Below are positions 1 to 8,830 of a DNA stretch of 64,000 nucleotides, piece after piece; the first letter of the stretch is position 1; each line of letters opens with the position of its first letter. Source of the stretch: Sedimenticola thiotaurini (lineage in GTDB: Bacteria > Pseudomonadota > Gammaproteobacteria > Chromatiales > Chromatiaceae); NCBI RefSeq assembly GCF_001007875.1, contig NZ_CP011412.1:868001-932000 (forward strand), written 5' to 3'. The position numbers and the translations under genes are program-made. The notes below the pieces were generated by a model. That model ran no database searches. It had not been told where the DNA came from and saw nothing but the letters and a program-made list of their open reading frames with translations.

Positions 1-1
1 C

Positions 2-499
2 ATCGCACCCTATATGCTGACCCAACGCCTGTTGCCACTGCTGGGAACGACCGGGCGGGTAATCAACCTCTCATCCGCCGCTCAGTCCCCGGTCAACGTG
101 AAGGCATTGGCAGGAGAGGTCAGACTGGACGACGACTTCAGTGCCTATGCACAAAGCAAACTGGCATTGACTATGTGGTCCCGCAGCCTGGCCCTGTCCC
201 TGAAGGAAGCGGGGCCGGCCATAATCGCGGTCAACCCCGGCTCCTTGCTCGGCACCAAGATGGTGAAAGAGGGTTTTGGTACCGCGGGTAAAGATATCCG
301 TATTGGCGCGGATATATTGACCCGTACGGCGCTGGATGATGGGTTTCAGCACGCATCCGGCCGCTATTTTGACAATGATACCAGGGCGTTCGCTTCGCCC
401 CATGCCGATGCGCTCGATCCCGATAAAACCGCGATTGTTGTGCAGGCGATCGACAAAGTGGTGGCCGGTATGACCGACCAGTGGGGAAGTTCTGACTGA
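2..499 (+). CDS. Short-chain dehydrogenase/reductase (SDR), 5' end outside window
   Basis: This is the C-terminal part of an SDR-family oxidoreductase, an NAD(P)-dependent enzyme whose substrate cannot be told from the sequence. The reading frame is open from base 2, so the gene starts upstream of the window and the Rossmann nucleotide-binding glycines are missing. Visible are the strand-loop VINLSS, which ends in the family's catalytic serine region, and the YAQSK motif (YxxxK, the catalytic Tyr and Lys), followed by a conserved helix and the VNPGS loop. It converges on the nitroreductase gene. Family is clear; substrate is unknown. Confidence 0.85.
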   Translation: MAPYMLTQRLLPLLGTTGRVINLSSAAQSPVNVKALAGEVRLDDDFSAYAQSKLALTMWSRSLALSLKEAGPAIIAVNPGSLLGTKMVKEGFGTAGKDIRIGADILTRTALDDGFQHASGRYFDNDTRAFASPHADALDPDKTAIVVQAIDKVVAGMTDQWGSSD

Positions 500-605
500 A
501 TGACACTGGACTTGAACAATTCACCGCCAGTGAGAGCAGGGGATAACCAGATCCTCCCGGATAGCGATACAGCACTGGTTGGGTGCCTCGCCGTAAACAC
601 AAGAT

Positions 606-627
606 GCCGGCGACCCGGGTCGCCGGC
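606..627. terminator. Perfect 22-base palindrome between convergent genes
   Basis: Bases 606-616 are the exact reverse complement of 617-627, starting GCCGGCGACCC. It sits between the ends of the SDR gene (499) and the nitroreductase gene (660), so a shared transcription stop is the likeliest role. There is no T-tract on either side, so intrinsic termination is not proven. Confidence 0.4.
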
Positions 628-659
628 CGCAGTCGGTTATCTGATATCCAGAACCGGCG

Positions 660-1313
660 TTAAATATCGGTGAAAATTTTCTCGGCCGGCAGACGGGACT
701 TGGGCAGTGAGGCGTTAAAATCGTCTTCGCTGCGGTAACCCAATGCAACCACAACGATGCTGGTGAGGCTTTTCTCCCGCAGCCCCAGGACCTCATCCAT
801 GATCCGGTGATCAAATCCCTCAATCGGGCAGGCGTCCACTTCCAGCGTGGCGGCGCCCAGCAGCAGGGTCCCGAGGGAGAGATAGACCTGTTTCTCCATC
901 CAGTGCTGGGTATCCTTGAGGTCAAATTGATGCAGGTTGGCGTAGAAACTGCGTCCAGTATGCTGACCCTGTTTAGCCTCCGCATTGGCAAAGCGTCCAT
1001 CCCGATCTTCCTGTTCCAGTACCTGCGTCAGATACTCCTGATCCATCGACGTGCGGGCACAGAAAACCACCACATGTGATGCGTTAAGGATTTTCGGTTC
1101 ATTGTAGGGATAATCGGCAGCGGTGGCGCTGGCCACCTTTTGTTTACCTTCGTCGGTGCTGGCAATCACATAGTGCCATGGCTGGGAGTTGACCGACGAT
1201 GGGCTGAATCGCAGCAGAGTCCGCAGCTGGTCGAAGGTTTTATCATTGATTTTCAGGTTCTTATCAAATGCCTTGGTAGCATGCCGGGTCTGGGCAAAAT
1301 GGGCGATATTCAT
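660..1313 (-). CDS. nfsB: Oxygen-insensitive NAD(P)H nitroreductase, NfsB type
   Basis: A 217-residue FMN flavoprotein, the same length as E. coli NfsB, that reduces nitroaromatics, quinones and dihydropteridines with NAD(P)H in the cytoplasm. Motifs shared with NfsB along the whole chain include RHATKAFD near the N-terminus, SPSSVNSQPWH (FMN phosphate binding), SHVVVFCA, QVYLSLG, PIEGFD and the C-terminal DFNASLPKSRLP. The start ATG at 1313 aligns with the NfsB start; the only AGGA lies about 17 bases upstream, so the ribosome site is weak. The gene stands alone, with 460 bases upstream that should hold its promoter. Confidence 0.93.
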   Translation of the reverse strand: MNIAHFAQTRHATKAFDKNLKINDKTFDQLRTLLRFSPSSVNSQPWHYVIASTDEGKQKVASATAADYPYNEPKILNASHVVVFCARTSMDQEYLTQVLEQEDRDGRFANAEAKQGQHTGRSFYANLHQFDLKDTQHWMEKQVYLSLGTLLLGAATLEVDACPIEGFDHRIMDEVLGLREKSLTSIVVVALGYRSEDDFNASLPKSRLPAEKIFTDI

Positions 1314-1773
1314 GGTTGTCTTGTCTCTGTTCCTGGGTTGGGATTCCGTGGTTGTTCATCTTAGTGGGCAATCCTAATCACCATGGATAGGTGGAAAAAC
1401 CGCCATGGTGGAGAATAAGTTTCAAAATTAATTTGAAAATGAAGCGCTCAAATCCAGGGATTGAGTATGCCTTACATCTCTGCATGCCCGACGGAGAGAC
1501 CGACGACGGGGCAGGAAACTTACCACAACGACCAAATCTCTCAAATTACTTAGGCAGCAAGTCCAGGTTAATTTAGAAAAGGGGTCATTATGCCAGTTCC
1601 AATGGTTTTCCCGGTTAAAACCCCATAACAGAAGAATTACGGGTGGTTTCGGACTGATATATAAATGCGCATAATGTATATTATGTTAAATTATCAATTC
1701 GGATAGAACAGCCGGATAGGAAATCGTTAACGTATGGTGTTGTCTCCCACCGATCGGCAGGTATACAGGATAT
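1314..1773. other. Gene-free stretch upstream of nfsB
   Basis: About 460 bases without a convincing gene. It lies between the nfsB start and the end of the small secreted-protein gene, both on the minus strand, so it should hold the nfsB promoter and the stop of the DUF3299 operon. Two inverted repeats are visible: GGTTTT and AAAACC separated by 7 bases (1604-1622), and CATAAT and ATTATG separated by 4 bases (1670-1685) in an AT-rich patch. No RNA gene was recognised. Confidence 0.5.
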
Positions 1774-2079
1774 TTAAGGGATTGGCCCGTCCTGAATGTT
1801 ATCGGGGGCTCGAATTGCACGCTCCTGTGGTATTGCACGCCCTGTCCCGAATTCACTGAAGAAACCGCAATGACAACGACCCAGACCGGAAAAGCGCATC
1901 CGGTTTTCCTCTTCGCAGGCCTCATATGTATCGAAGGAGATCAGCCTCTTGAACCTGTTGGCTAAATTCGCTGTTGTTGGCGGATGAAGATGGCAACTTG
2001 GTAATCCGACCCCCGGCGCCGAAATTGACCAGCAAACCAGTAGTGTCGCCAGGCAATATATCCGCCAGAGCATCTTCAT
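1774..2079 (-). CDS. Small secreted cysteine-containing protein, unknown function
   Basis: A 101-residue product starting MKMLWRIYCLATLLVCW, a clear signal peptide that probably ends after the SAPG region. The mature part has four cysteines (SCH, ACE and the CHC of GRCHCGFF), which suggests disulfides or metal binding. The ATG at 2077-2079 overlaps the TGA of the DUF3299 gene as ATGA, the usual sign of translational coupling, and this is the main reason to believe the gene. A longer frame opens upstream but lacks a signal peptide. I recognise no family. It is probably exported with the DUF3299 protein and works in the same process. Confidence 0.55.
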   Translation of the reverse strand: MKMLWRIYCLATLLVCWSISAPGVGLPSCHLHPPTTANLANRFKRLISFDTYEACEEENRMRFSGLGRCHCGFFSEFGTGRAIPQERAIRAPDNIQDGPIP

Positions 2080-2630
2080 TCGTATGGCTCGACCTTGCTT
2101 GCATGTAGCGTATAACCCGCATCCGCGATATCGGTACTCAGCTTTTCCGCATTTATCACACCGGTCACCCACACTGTATCGAACAGCTTGCGGATCTCTA
2201 CACCCTGCTTCTCCTGTACGGTGACATAAACGGTCTGGTTTGCAGGAGGTGGTGGTACATGGATGCAGGCACCGTAATAAGGGACCAGCAGGAATTCCGA
2301 GGTCCGCTGCCCGTCGCCCTCCAGCGGCACGACAAATCCGGGGAGTTTGACCGTTTTGCCATTCAGCGCGGTGTTTATCGGCGCACTATTCCATAGCTCC
2401 TTGAGTTTTGCCTGGAGTTCGGTGATCAGGGGATCATCGTCTGAAAGCTCATCAATGTTGTATTTTTCCTGGTACTGCTCCAGGAGCGCATCTGGGCTGT
2501 AGCCCTCGGGAACCAGTTCAGCCCATTCCAGTTCCTCTACCCCGTTCTCCGCTGCACCGAGGTTACCTGCCGCGACAAGGGCGGTGATAAAAATAAAAAT
2601 TAAACGTTTTATTAGTATCTTATGGAACAT
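2076..2630 (-). CDS. DUF3299 periplasmic protein
   Basis: A 184-residue protein with a signal peptide (MFHKILIKRLIFIFITALVAA, cut before about residue 27) followed by a DUF3299 domain. The family signature CIHVPPPPANQ is present near residue 123, preceded by LPGFVVPLE; Cys and His in the signature could bind metal, though the family has no established function. It is the middle of a tight minus-strand trio: the upstream small frame ends 3 bases before this ATG, and the downstream secreted-protein gene overlaps its stop by ATGA. In other genomes DUF3299 proteins often sit beside ABC export genes, but none is here. The envelope location is well supported, the role is not. Confidence 0.85.
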   Translation of the reverse strand: MFHKILIKRLIFIFITALVAAGNLGAAENGVEELEWAELVPEGYSPDALLEQYQEKYNIDELSDDDPLITELQAKLKELWNSAPINTALNGKTVKLPGFVVPLEGDGQRTSEFLLVPYYGACIHVPPPPANQTVYVTVQEKQGVEIRKLFDTVWVTGVINAEKLSTDIADAGYTLHASKVEPYE

Positions 2631-2633
2631 TAT

Positions 2634-2927
2634 TTAATCTCTTTCTAACAAGGCTTGATTAACGCCGTAGGCCGAAACCAAATCCACCAGCGGTCCGGCA
2701 GCGATATAATTGTAGCGACCCCATTCCCTTAGATATCTATCGCTATAGCAATCCCATAGCACCCTCTTTTTCTCTTCACAGAGCCTGTTGACCTTGACCA
2801 GATGTATACTACGGTCAAATGCCGGGTCGTGAACCGAACCGTGATTGACAGATACCAGGCGGTTCTCCTGCTCAAATGAGTTGTTCAGCAGCAGTTGCAG
2901 AAACTGGTTATGCCGATGGAATATCAA
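2634..2927 (-). CDS. Hypothetical 97-residue protein, possible gene remnant
   Basis: An open frame that ends TAA just 3 bases before the DUF3299 start, which argues for one transcript. The protein is soluble-looking, with mixed charge and several aromatic residues (SDRYLREWGRYNYIAAG near the C-terminus). The first usable start is TTG at 2925-2927, without a clear ribosome site; the same frame stays open to about 2976 upstream with protein-like codons but no standard start. It may therefore be a decayed or 5'-truncated gene. I recognise no family. Confidence 0.35.
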   Translation of the reverse strand: MIFHRHNQFLQLLLNNSFEQENRLVSVNHGSVHDPAFDRSIHLVKVNRLCEEKKRVLWDCYSDRYLREWGRYNYIAAGPLVDLVSAYGVNQALLERD

Positions 2928-3019
2928 GCCACTATACTCGCACGAAATGATTTCCGCTTTAAACTGCCCGATTATGACTCACCAAATTACCGGCTTGTCC
3001 CTTTGAGGAGCTATGTAGC

Positions 3020-3658
3020 ATGTGTGGACGCTATGCCAACCATGTCGATGTCACTTCTGAGTGGCTGGATATCCTGAAGGATTGGCCGGCCGGCATCTCC
3101 ACCGGGTTCAATATTGCACCGACCCAGACCATTCCCGCCATCCGGGAAGATGGGACTTTCCCTATGCGTTGGGGCCTGGTTCCGGCCTGGTCAAAAGAGG
3201 CCTCCCCCAGGTACGCCACCTTCAATGCACGGCTGGAATCGGCAAGTGAAAAGCCGACGTTTCGCAATGCCTGGCACCACGCCCAGACCTGCCTGATTCC
3301 GGCCCTGGGTTATTACGAATGGCGTACCGAACAGGGTGTAAAACAGCCCTACTTCGTCCAGGCGCCGGCACAGATGGGGTTATTGGTGTTTGCCGGTCTG
3401 TGGGAACTGCGCGAGGGAGCCTACTCCTGCACCATATTGACACGGGAATCTGCCGGAGATCTGGCCCAACTCCATAGCCGGATGCCGGTGATGCTGGCAC
3501 CGGACGATGCCCGCAGCTGGCTGACAGAGGGGTGCCGAGCCGCTGATCGTCTCTGGGAATCCTCTATACACCAGGATCTGCAGTATCACGCAGTGGGTCG
3601 GGCCGTGGGTAATACACATAACCAGGGGGAAGTACTGATCCAGCCGATCCGGAAGTGA
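3020..3658 (+). CDS. yedK: SOS response-associated peptidase (SRAP/HMCES, YedK)
   Basis: A 212-residue SRAP-domain protein, the family that shields abasic sites in single-stranded DNA by a thiazolidine link through Cys2. The protein begins MCGRYA, so Cys2 is exposed once Met is removed; NARLES, GYYEW (the conserved Glu) and LHSRMPVML (the active-site His) follow in family order. A good ribosome site, GAGGAG at 3005-3010, fixes the start. The stop lies one base from the stop of convergent dnaE2. SRAP genes often travel with imuB and dnaE2, so this placement fits a shared DNA-damage role. Confidence 0.95.
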   Translation: MCGRYANHVDVTSEWLDILKDWPAGISTGFNIAPTQTIPAIREDGTFPMRWGLVPAWSKEASPRYATFNARLESASEKPTFRNAWHHAQTCLIPALGYYEWRTEQGVKQPYFVQAPAQMGLLVFAGLWELREGAYSCTILTRESAGDLAQLHSRMPVMLAPDDARSWLTEGCRAADRLWESSIHQDLQYHAVGRAVGNTHNQGEVLIQPIRK

Positions 3659-3659
3659 T

Positions 3660-6600
3660 TCAGCGGAAATCCCGTGACGGGATATTCAACTCACCCAGCC
3701 AGTCACTGCGGTCCTCCAGTTGGTGAGCAATCAGATGCACCACCTGCCCTTCACGCTGCACCTGTCCCTTGACCAGCAACAGCCGGGCATTCAGCACCAC
3801 CTGGCGAAAATGCTCCAGCATCTTGGGCCAGATGACCAGGTTGATCTGGCCGCTCTCATCTTCCAGGGTGGCAAACATCACGCCACTGGCGGTGTGGGGG
3901 CGCTGGCGGCAGATCACCAGGCCGGCGGAACGCAGGAAGGTGCGATCCCGTGCCGCCTGCACCTCGGCCGCCGTACGCACCCCGACACGCCGTAGCCGGG
4001 TGCGTAACAGCTGGAGCGGATGGCGCTTGAGCGACAGCCCCAAGGCGTCGTAGTCGGCACACACCGCCTCCTCCAGCTCAGGCTCCGGCAGCGCAACCCG
4101 CGGCTCTTCTGCCGGTTCGTTAAATAACGGCGTCGATTCCTCGATACCGAGCACCTGCCACTGGGCCTGGTAACGGTGCCCGCCCAATCCGGCCAGGGCA
4201 TCGGCCGCGGCCAGGGCCTGGATATCCCGCTCGTTGAGCCGGGCGCGCCGGACCAGATCAGCAATATCGGTAAACGCCTGGAGCCGGCGAGCCTCCACCA
4301 GCCGCGTCGCACCGTTACGGGACAGCTCATTGACCAACCGGAGACCCAGCCGCAACTCCGCCTTGCCATCCCGGCCCCGCTCCAGGGAGCTGTCCCAGTC
4401 GCTGTAACAGACATCCACCGGATGGACCCGCACGCCATGGCGCCGGGCATCCTGGATCAGTTGCGCGGGGGCATAGAAACCCATCGGCTGGCTGTTCAGC
4501 AGACCGCAGTAGAAAGCGGCCGGATGGTGACACTTGAGCCAGGCGGAAGCATAGGCGAGTAAGGCGAAGCTGGCGGCATGGGACTCGGGAAAACCGTACT
4601 CGCTGAAGCCCTTGATCTGATCGAAGATACGTCTGGCAAACGCCTCACTGTAGCCACGCTGGCGCATGCCGTCGAACAGCTTGCGCTGGAACACCTCGAT
4701 GCCGCCACGCCTGCGCCAGGCCGCCATGGCGCGCCGCAGGGAATCCGCCTCGCCGGCGGTAAATCCGGCCGCCACCATGGCCAGTTCAATCGCCTGCTCC
4801 TGAAACAGAGGTACCCCCAGGGTACGTTCCAGCACCCCCTGCACCGCCGGACTGGGATAGGCCACCGGCTCCAGGCCCTGACGGCGGCGCAGATAGGGGT
4901 GCACCATATCCCCCTGGATCGGCCCCGGGCGCACGATGGCCACCTCGATCACCAGATCATAAAAACAGGCCGGACGCAGTCGCGGCAGCATGGTCATCTG
5001 GGCCCGGGACTCGATCTGGAATACACCCACCGTATCGGCCTGACTGATCATGGCGTAGGTGGCCGGATCCTCCGGCGGGATATCCTGCAGACGTAACGGG
5101 GTTCCCCGGTAGTCACTGATCAGGGCCAGGCTGCGGCGGATAGCGCTGAGCATGCCCAGGGCCAGGATGTCGATCTTCAACAGCCCCAAAGCCTGCAGAT
5201 CATCCTTGTCCCACTGGATCACCGTGCGCTCCGGCATGGTGGCATTTTCAATCGGTACCAGCCAGTCGAGCCGTTTCCGGGCAATTACAAAGCCCCCAAC
5301 GTGCTGGGAGAGATGACGCGGAAAGCCGATCAGCTGGGCAGTCAGTGTCAGCAACTGCTGTATCTGTGGCTGTCCAGGATCAAAGCCCAGCTCACGGATG
5401 CGCTCCATGTTCAACTGGCGGCCATCCCACCAGCTGTGGCTGCTGGCCAGGCGCTCCAGGGTCTCCTGGTCAAACCCCAGCGCCTTACCGGCCTCGCGCA
5501 AAGCACTGCGGGTGCGGTAGGTGATCACCGTGGCGGCCAGGGCGGCCCGCTGACGCCCGTACTTTTCATAGATGTACTGGATCACCTCCTCGCGGCGCTG
5601 GTGTTCAAAATCCACGTCGATATCGGGCGGCTCATGACGCTCCTTGGAGATGAAGCGTTCAAACAGTGTGGACAGGCGTGCCGGATCCACTTCGGTAATA
5701 CCCAGGGCGTAGCAGACCGCCGAATTGGCGGCCGACCCCCGCCCCTGGCAGAGAATGTTCCGCTCCCGGGCGAAACGCACAATGTCGTGCACCGTCAGAA
5801 AGTAGGGTTCGTAGTGGAGTTCACTGATCAGCTGCAACTCATGTTCGATCTGATCCCGCACCTTGGGGATCACCCCGTCCGGCCAGCGCACCCGCATACC
5901 GGCCTCGGTCAGGGTGCGCAGATGGACTGCCGGACTGGTCCCTTTCGGCACCAGTTCATCCGGGTATTCGTAACGCAGCTCGTCGAGGCTGAAACGGCAA
6001 CGCTCGGCTATGGCAATGCTCTGTTGCAACCAATCCGGGGGATAGATACGCGCCAGTGTAGCCAGAGGCCGCAGGTGGCGTTCGCCATTGGGGAACAAGG
6101 CCCAGCCGGCCCGCTCCAGCGTGGTGTGATGACGGATGGCGGTCAGCAGATCCTGCAGCCGCTGTCGTTCACGCTGGTGCATGTGCACATCACCGGCGGC
6201 CACGATGGGTAGGCCGAAATGGTCGGCACTGGCCCGCAGGGCGCGCAGGTAGTGTTGCTCGTCACCGGTTAACAGCCGGTTCGCCTCCAGCCACAGACGA
6301 CCGGCAAACTGCTCCACATAGCGGGCCAGGCGTTCCCGGTCACCCGGGTCTTCCGGATGCAGCAACAGCAGGCAACCTGGAATTTCATCAACTCCATCCA
6401 TGGCGAGCCGGTATTGCCCTTTCCCGGCGGCCCGGCGGGCTCGGGTGATCAGCGCACTGAGCTGGCCGTAAGCCTGCCGGTCGGTGGCCAGCAGGACCAG
6501 CCGGTCGCCCTCCTCCAGGCGGAATTCACTGCCGATAATCAGCGGCAGCTCCTGCGCCCTGGCCTCCTCATGGGCCCGCACCACGCCGGCCAGGGAACAC

Positions 6601-6737
6601 TCGTCGGTCAGGGCCAGCGCCCGATAGCCCAATTCAGCCGCCTGTATCACCAGCTCCTCGGGGTGGGATGCACCACGCAGAAAGCTGAAGTTGGAGAGAC
6701 AGTGCAGCTCCGCATAGTCGACAGGCGACATGGGCAT
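3660..6737 (-). CDS. dnaE2: Error-prone DNA polymerase DnaE2 (ImuC)
   Basis: A 1025-residue C-family polymerase, the usual DnaE2 length. It is the catalytic part of the SOS mutasome that copies past lesions with ImuA and ImuB. The N-terminal PHP domain (YAELHCLSNFSFLRGASHP) is followed by CQGRGSAANS (about 330-339) and the catalytic PPDIDVDFE aspartates (about 372-376), then thumb, helix-hairpin-helix and a C-terminal OB fold. The start is ATG at 6737, one base after the imuB stop; a second ATG lies at 6731. The frame stays open far upstream, but that part reads as the shadow of imuB. The region is G+C rich compared with its neighbours. Confidence 0.95.
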   Translation of the reverse strand: MPMSPVDYAELHCLSNFSFLRGASHPEELVIQAAELGYRALALTDECSLAGVVRAHEEARAQELPLIIGSEFRLEEGDRLVLLATDRQAYGQLSALITRARRAAGKGQYRLAMDGVDEIPGCLLLLHPEDPGDRERLARYVEQFAGRLWLEANRLLTGDEQHYLRALRASADHFGLPIVAAGDVHMHQRERQRLQDLLTAIRHHTTLERAGWALFPNGERHLRPLATLARIYPPDWLQQSIAIAERCRFSLDELRYEYPDELVPKGTSPAVHLRTLTEAGMRVRWPDGVIPKVRDQIEHELQLISELHYEPYFLTVHDIVRFARERNILCQGRGSAANSAVCYALGITEVDPARLSTLFERFISKERHEPPDIDVDFEHQRREEVIQYIYEKYGRQRAALAATVITYRTRSALREAGKALGFDQETLERLASSHSWWDGRQLNMERIRELGFDPGQPQIQQLLTLTAQLIGFPRHLSQHVGGFVIARKRLDWLVPIENATMPERTVIQWDKDDLQALGLLKIDILALGMLSAIRRSLALISDYRGTPLRLQDIPPEDPATYAMISQADTVGVFQIESRAQMTMLPRLRPACFYDLVIEVAIVRPGPIQGDMVHPYLRRRQGLEPVAYPSPAVQGVLERTLGVPLFQEQAIELAMVAAGFTAGEADSLRRAMAAWRRRGGIEVFQRKLFDGMRQRGYSEAFARRIFDQIKGFSEYGFPESHAASFALLAYASAWLKCHHPAAFYCGLLNSQPMGFYAPAQLIQDARRHGVRVHPVDVCYSDWDSSLERGRDGKAELRLGLRLVNELSRNGATRLVEARRLQAFTDIADLVRRARLNERDIQALAAADALAGLGGHRYQAQWQVLGIEESTPLFNEPAEEPRVALPEPELEEAVCADYDALGLSLKRHPLQLLRTRLRRVGVRTAAEVQAARDRTFLRSAGLVICRQRPHTASGVMFATLEDESGQINLVIWPKMLEHFRQVVLNARLLLVKGQVQREGQVVHLIAHQLEDRSDWLGELNIPSRDFR

Positions 6738-6738
6738 C

Positions 6739-8160
6739 TCAGCCGAAGCGACCGTGCAGATACCAGTTCCGCTCGTCGGCCGGTCGGAACAGCCACAACC
6801 GGGCACCGTGACTATCGGTGGCGATAAAATAGTCCCGCCGTACCCAGCGCCCCTGCCACCAACCGCTCTCAATCCGTTCCGGCCCCTGTTCCAGACGCAG
6901 CGGTCCATCACGCCAGGGGCCCTCCGGTCCCTGCCGTAACCGCTCAGGGGGGTCCAGCAGCCAGAGCGGTCGTTCCCCCAAGGGGGCTCCCTCGGTCGAA
7001 TGGGCCAGGCTCCAGGCCGACTCGGGACGATGGTCAGCCAGCACGCCCGGTCGCCGAACCGCCTCCCGACCCAGGCGGGCCTGCAGACGCTCCCACAGGG
7101 CCTGCCCGGCCAGTTGCCCGGACTTCTGCTCAAAGAGCCCCTGGCTGGTATGTTCGGCCAGTCGAAAATCCACACTGGCCAGCCGCAGTCCCATTACCGG
7201 TGCCGCCAGGCTCTCCCGCTCCAGGCGTTCACGCCAGAGTTCCAGCAGGTAGTCCGGGTCACGCTGGGGCTGAAGCAGTTGCAGGGAGATCGGGGCAGCC
7301 GGCCTATCCACGTACTCCAGGGTCAGTGTCAGGCAATCGATGGTGGCGTCCGCTCCCAGCAGTGCCCCGCCCAGCTCCTGTAACAGGCGCCGCAGACCAA
7401 ACAGCAGCCCGGTGCAGTTGTCCACCTCGGCCGGCAGCTCCAGTCGCGCCTCGAACCGTCGGGGTGGCTGGAAAACCGGACGGGGGTCGGGCTGCTGACC
7501 CAGGGCGCGATCAAGCCGATCCATCCACTCGGCACCAAAGCGCCGGCGCAAGCCTGCTCTGGGCAGACGCAGACACGCCCCCAGTCGTTGCAGTCCCATA
7601 CGGCGCAGCGCCTGGCGCTGTTTATCCGGCAACTCCAGACAGCTCAACGGGAGAGCGGTCAGTGCGGCGCGCAGATCCCTGTCCCGGGTGATCAACGTTG
7701 TCCGGGGCAAGGCGCTCAACCACCAGGCCGCCTGGGGATTGGGGGCAATAGCGCTGCGGGGGGCGTGGCCGAGTCGGGCACAGCTGGCGATGACCCGCTG
7801 GTGCAACGCATCCACTCCACCAAACAGGCGTCGGCTGGCACCGATCTCCAGTAACAGCCCCCGTGGGGGCTGGAGCACCACCTGGGAGGTGAACTGCATG
7901 GCCCAGTGGGCCAGGCGCTCCAGGCCCTCGCTCTCCCCCACCCTGTCCCGATCGACAATGGCTATATCCGGCACCAACAGCTGGGCCTGCTTCATACTCA
8001 TGCCACGTCGCACCCCGAGTCGCCGTGCGGCCGGATTGACATCGAACACCTGTTGACGACTGGCCTGTTGCTGGCGGATCACCAGGGGGAAGGCGGTCGT
8101 CTGGATGGCTGAAATCAGCTCCAATGCAAGGTGGGAAAAACGCAGGGCGAGCCAGAGCAT
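6739..8160 (-). CDS. imuB: ImuB, catalytically inactive Y-family polymerase-like protein
   Basis: A 473-residue homologue of Y-family polymerases that serves as the hub of the ImuA-ImuB-DnaE2 mutasome. Active polymerases carry Asp and Asp-Glu in the segments DxDxF and SIDEA; here these read LALRFSHLA and LEIGASRRLFGG, so the metal-binding acids are missing, as expected for ImuB. The start ATG at 8160 begins MLWLALRF and lies one base after the imuA stop; the frame runs 28 codons further upstream, but those overlap imuA. One-base gaps on both sides point to strong translational coupling. Confidence 0.93.
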   Translation of the reverse strand: MLWLALRFSHLALELISAIQTTAFPLVIRQQQASRQQVFDVNPAARRLGVRRGMSMKQAQLLVPDIAIVDRDRVGESEGLERLAHWAMQFTSQVVLQPPRGLLLEIGASRRLFGGVDALHQRVIASCARLGHAPRSAIAPNPQAAWWLSALPRTTLITRDRDLRAALTALPLSCLELPDKQRQALRRMGLQRLGACLRLPRAGLRRRFGAEWMDRLDRALGQQPDPRPVFQPPRRFEARLELPAEVDNCTGLLFGLRRLLQELGGALLGADATIDCLTLTLEYVDRPAAPISLQLLQPQRDPDYLLELWRERLERESLAAPVMGLRLASVDFRLAEHTSQGLFEQKSGQLAGQALWERLQARLGREAVRRPGVLADHRPESAWSLAHSTEGAPLGERPLWLLDPPERLRQGPEGPWRDGPLRLEQGPERIESGWWQGRWVRRDYFIATDSHGARLWLFRPADERNWYLHGRFG

Positions 8161-8161
8161 C

Positions 8162-8800
8162 TCACACCGCCAGACAGGCGCCGACACCGGGACGGCGCCC
8201 GCGACACTTGAGCAGTTCCACACCCAGCCCCTGGGAGCTGGCATTCAGCAGCAGGCGCAGGGCGGCCGGTGAACTTTGCGAGGCCGCCGCCCGGGGGCGG
8301 AACAGAAAACCGGGGCACTCCCCCTGCTCCGCCGCCAGCTGCAGCCGGCGCAGTATCCGGGTGTTGACCGCCTTGGGCCAGAACAGCACTGCACCGCAGC
8401 TGCCCGAGCGCAGGCACTGCTCCGCTACCCAGGCCGCATCGCCCGGATTATCGGGGCTGAGCCAGCGCATGTTCTCCGGGGCTACCTGCGCCTGGCGTAG
8501 CGCCGGCGCATAGGGAATATAGGGCGGCGAGATCCAGACCACCGGCTGTCCGGATTGTCCCAGCTGGCCCAGTAGTGGGCGCAGCAGGCCCAGTTCACCG
8601 ATACCGTGATGATCGAGCAACAGTTCGGTAAGGGCCGCTCCCGGCCATCCGCCACCGGTGAGCAACCGGTCCAGCTCCGGATAGCCGGTGGCGAGCGTCT
8701 TCGGCTGATGACCGAGGATCAGTTTATCACCGCGCCAGACAGGGGCGCTTGAGAGAAGTTCTTCCAGAATCATGTTCTCTAACCAGGAGGCAACAGCCAT
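8162..8800 (-). CDS. imuA: ImuA, translesion synthesis accessory protein
   Basis: A 212-residue RecA/SulA-related protein, first gene of the imuA-imuB-dnaE2 cassette. Features are the segment YPELDRLLTGGGWPGAAL near residue 40-57, which matches the RecA-like Walker A region in a degenerate form, LTELLL and the strand-rich centre PVVWISPP. The start ATG at 8800 has AAGGA 7 bases upstream; a second ATG at residue 10 is possible. It should help place ImuB and DnaE2 at lesions. Control is probably by LexA through the promoter at 8848-8876. Confidence 0.9.
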   Translation of the reverse strand: MAVASWLENMILEELLSSAPVWRGDKLILGHQPKTLATGYPELDRLLTGGGWPGAALTELLLDHHGIGELGLLRPLLGQLGQSGQPVVWISPPYIPYAPALRQAQVAPENMRWLSPDNPGDAAWVAEQCLRSGSCGAVLFWPKAVNTRILRRLQLAAEQGECPGFLFRPRAAASQSSPAALRLLLNASSQGLGVELLKCRGRRPGVGACLAV

Positions 8801-8830
8801 TCAATCCTTATGACTGAGGATTGATCAGCG

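Noticed and set aside
4176-6827. Long plus-strand frames opposite dnaE2 and imuB
   Set aside because: They are frames opposite G+C-rich codons, with His/Gln/Gly-rich products, no ribosome sites and no known domains.
6738-7175. Extra 146 codons in front of the DnaE2 start
   Set aside because: They overlap imuB, read as low-quality Arg/Gly/Pro-rich shadow protein and have no family match; DnaE2 homologues start at MSPVDYAELH-like sequence.
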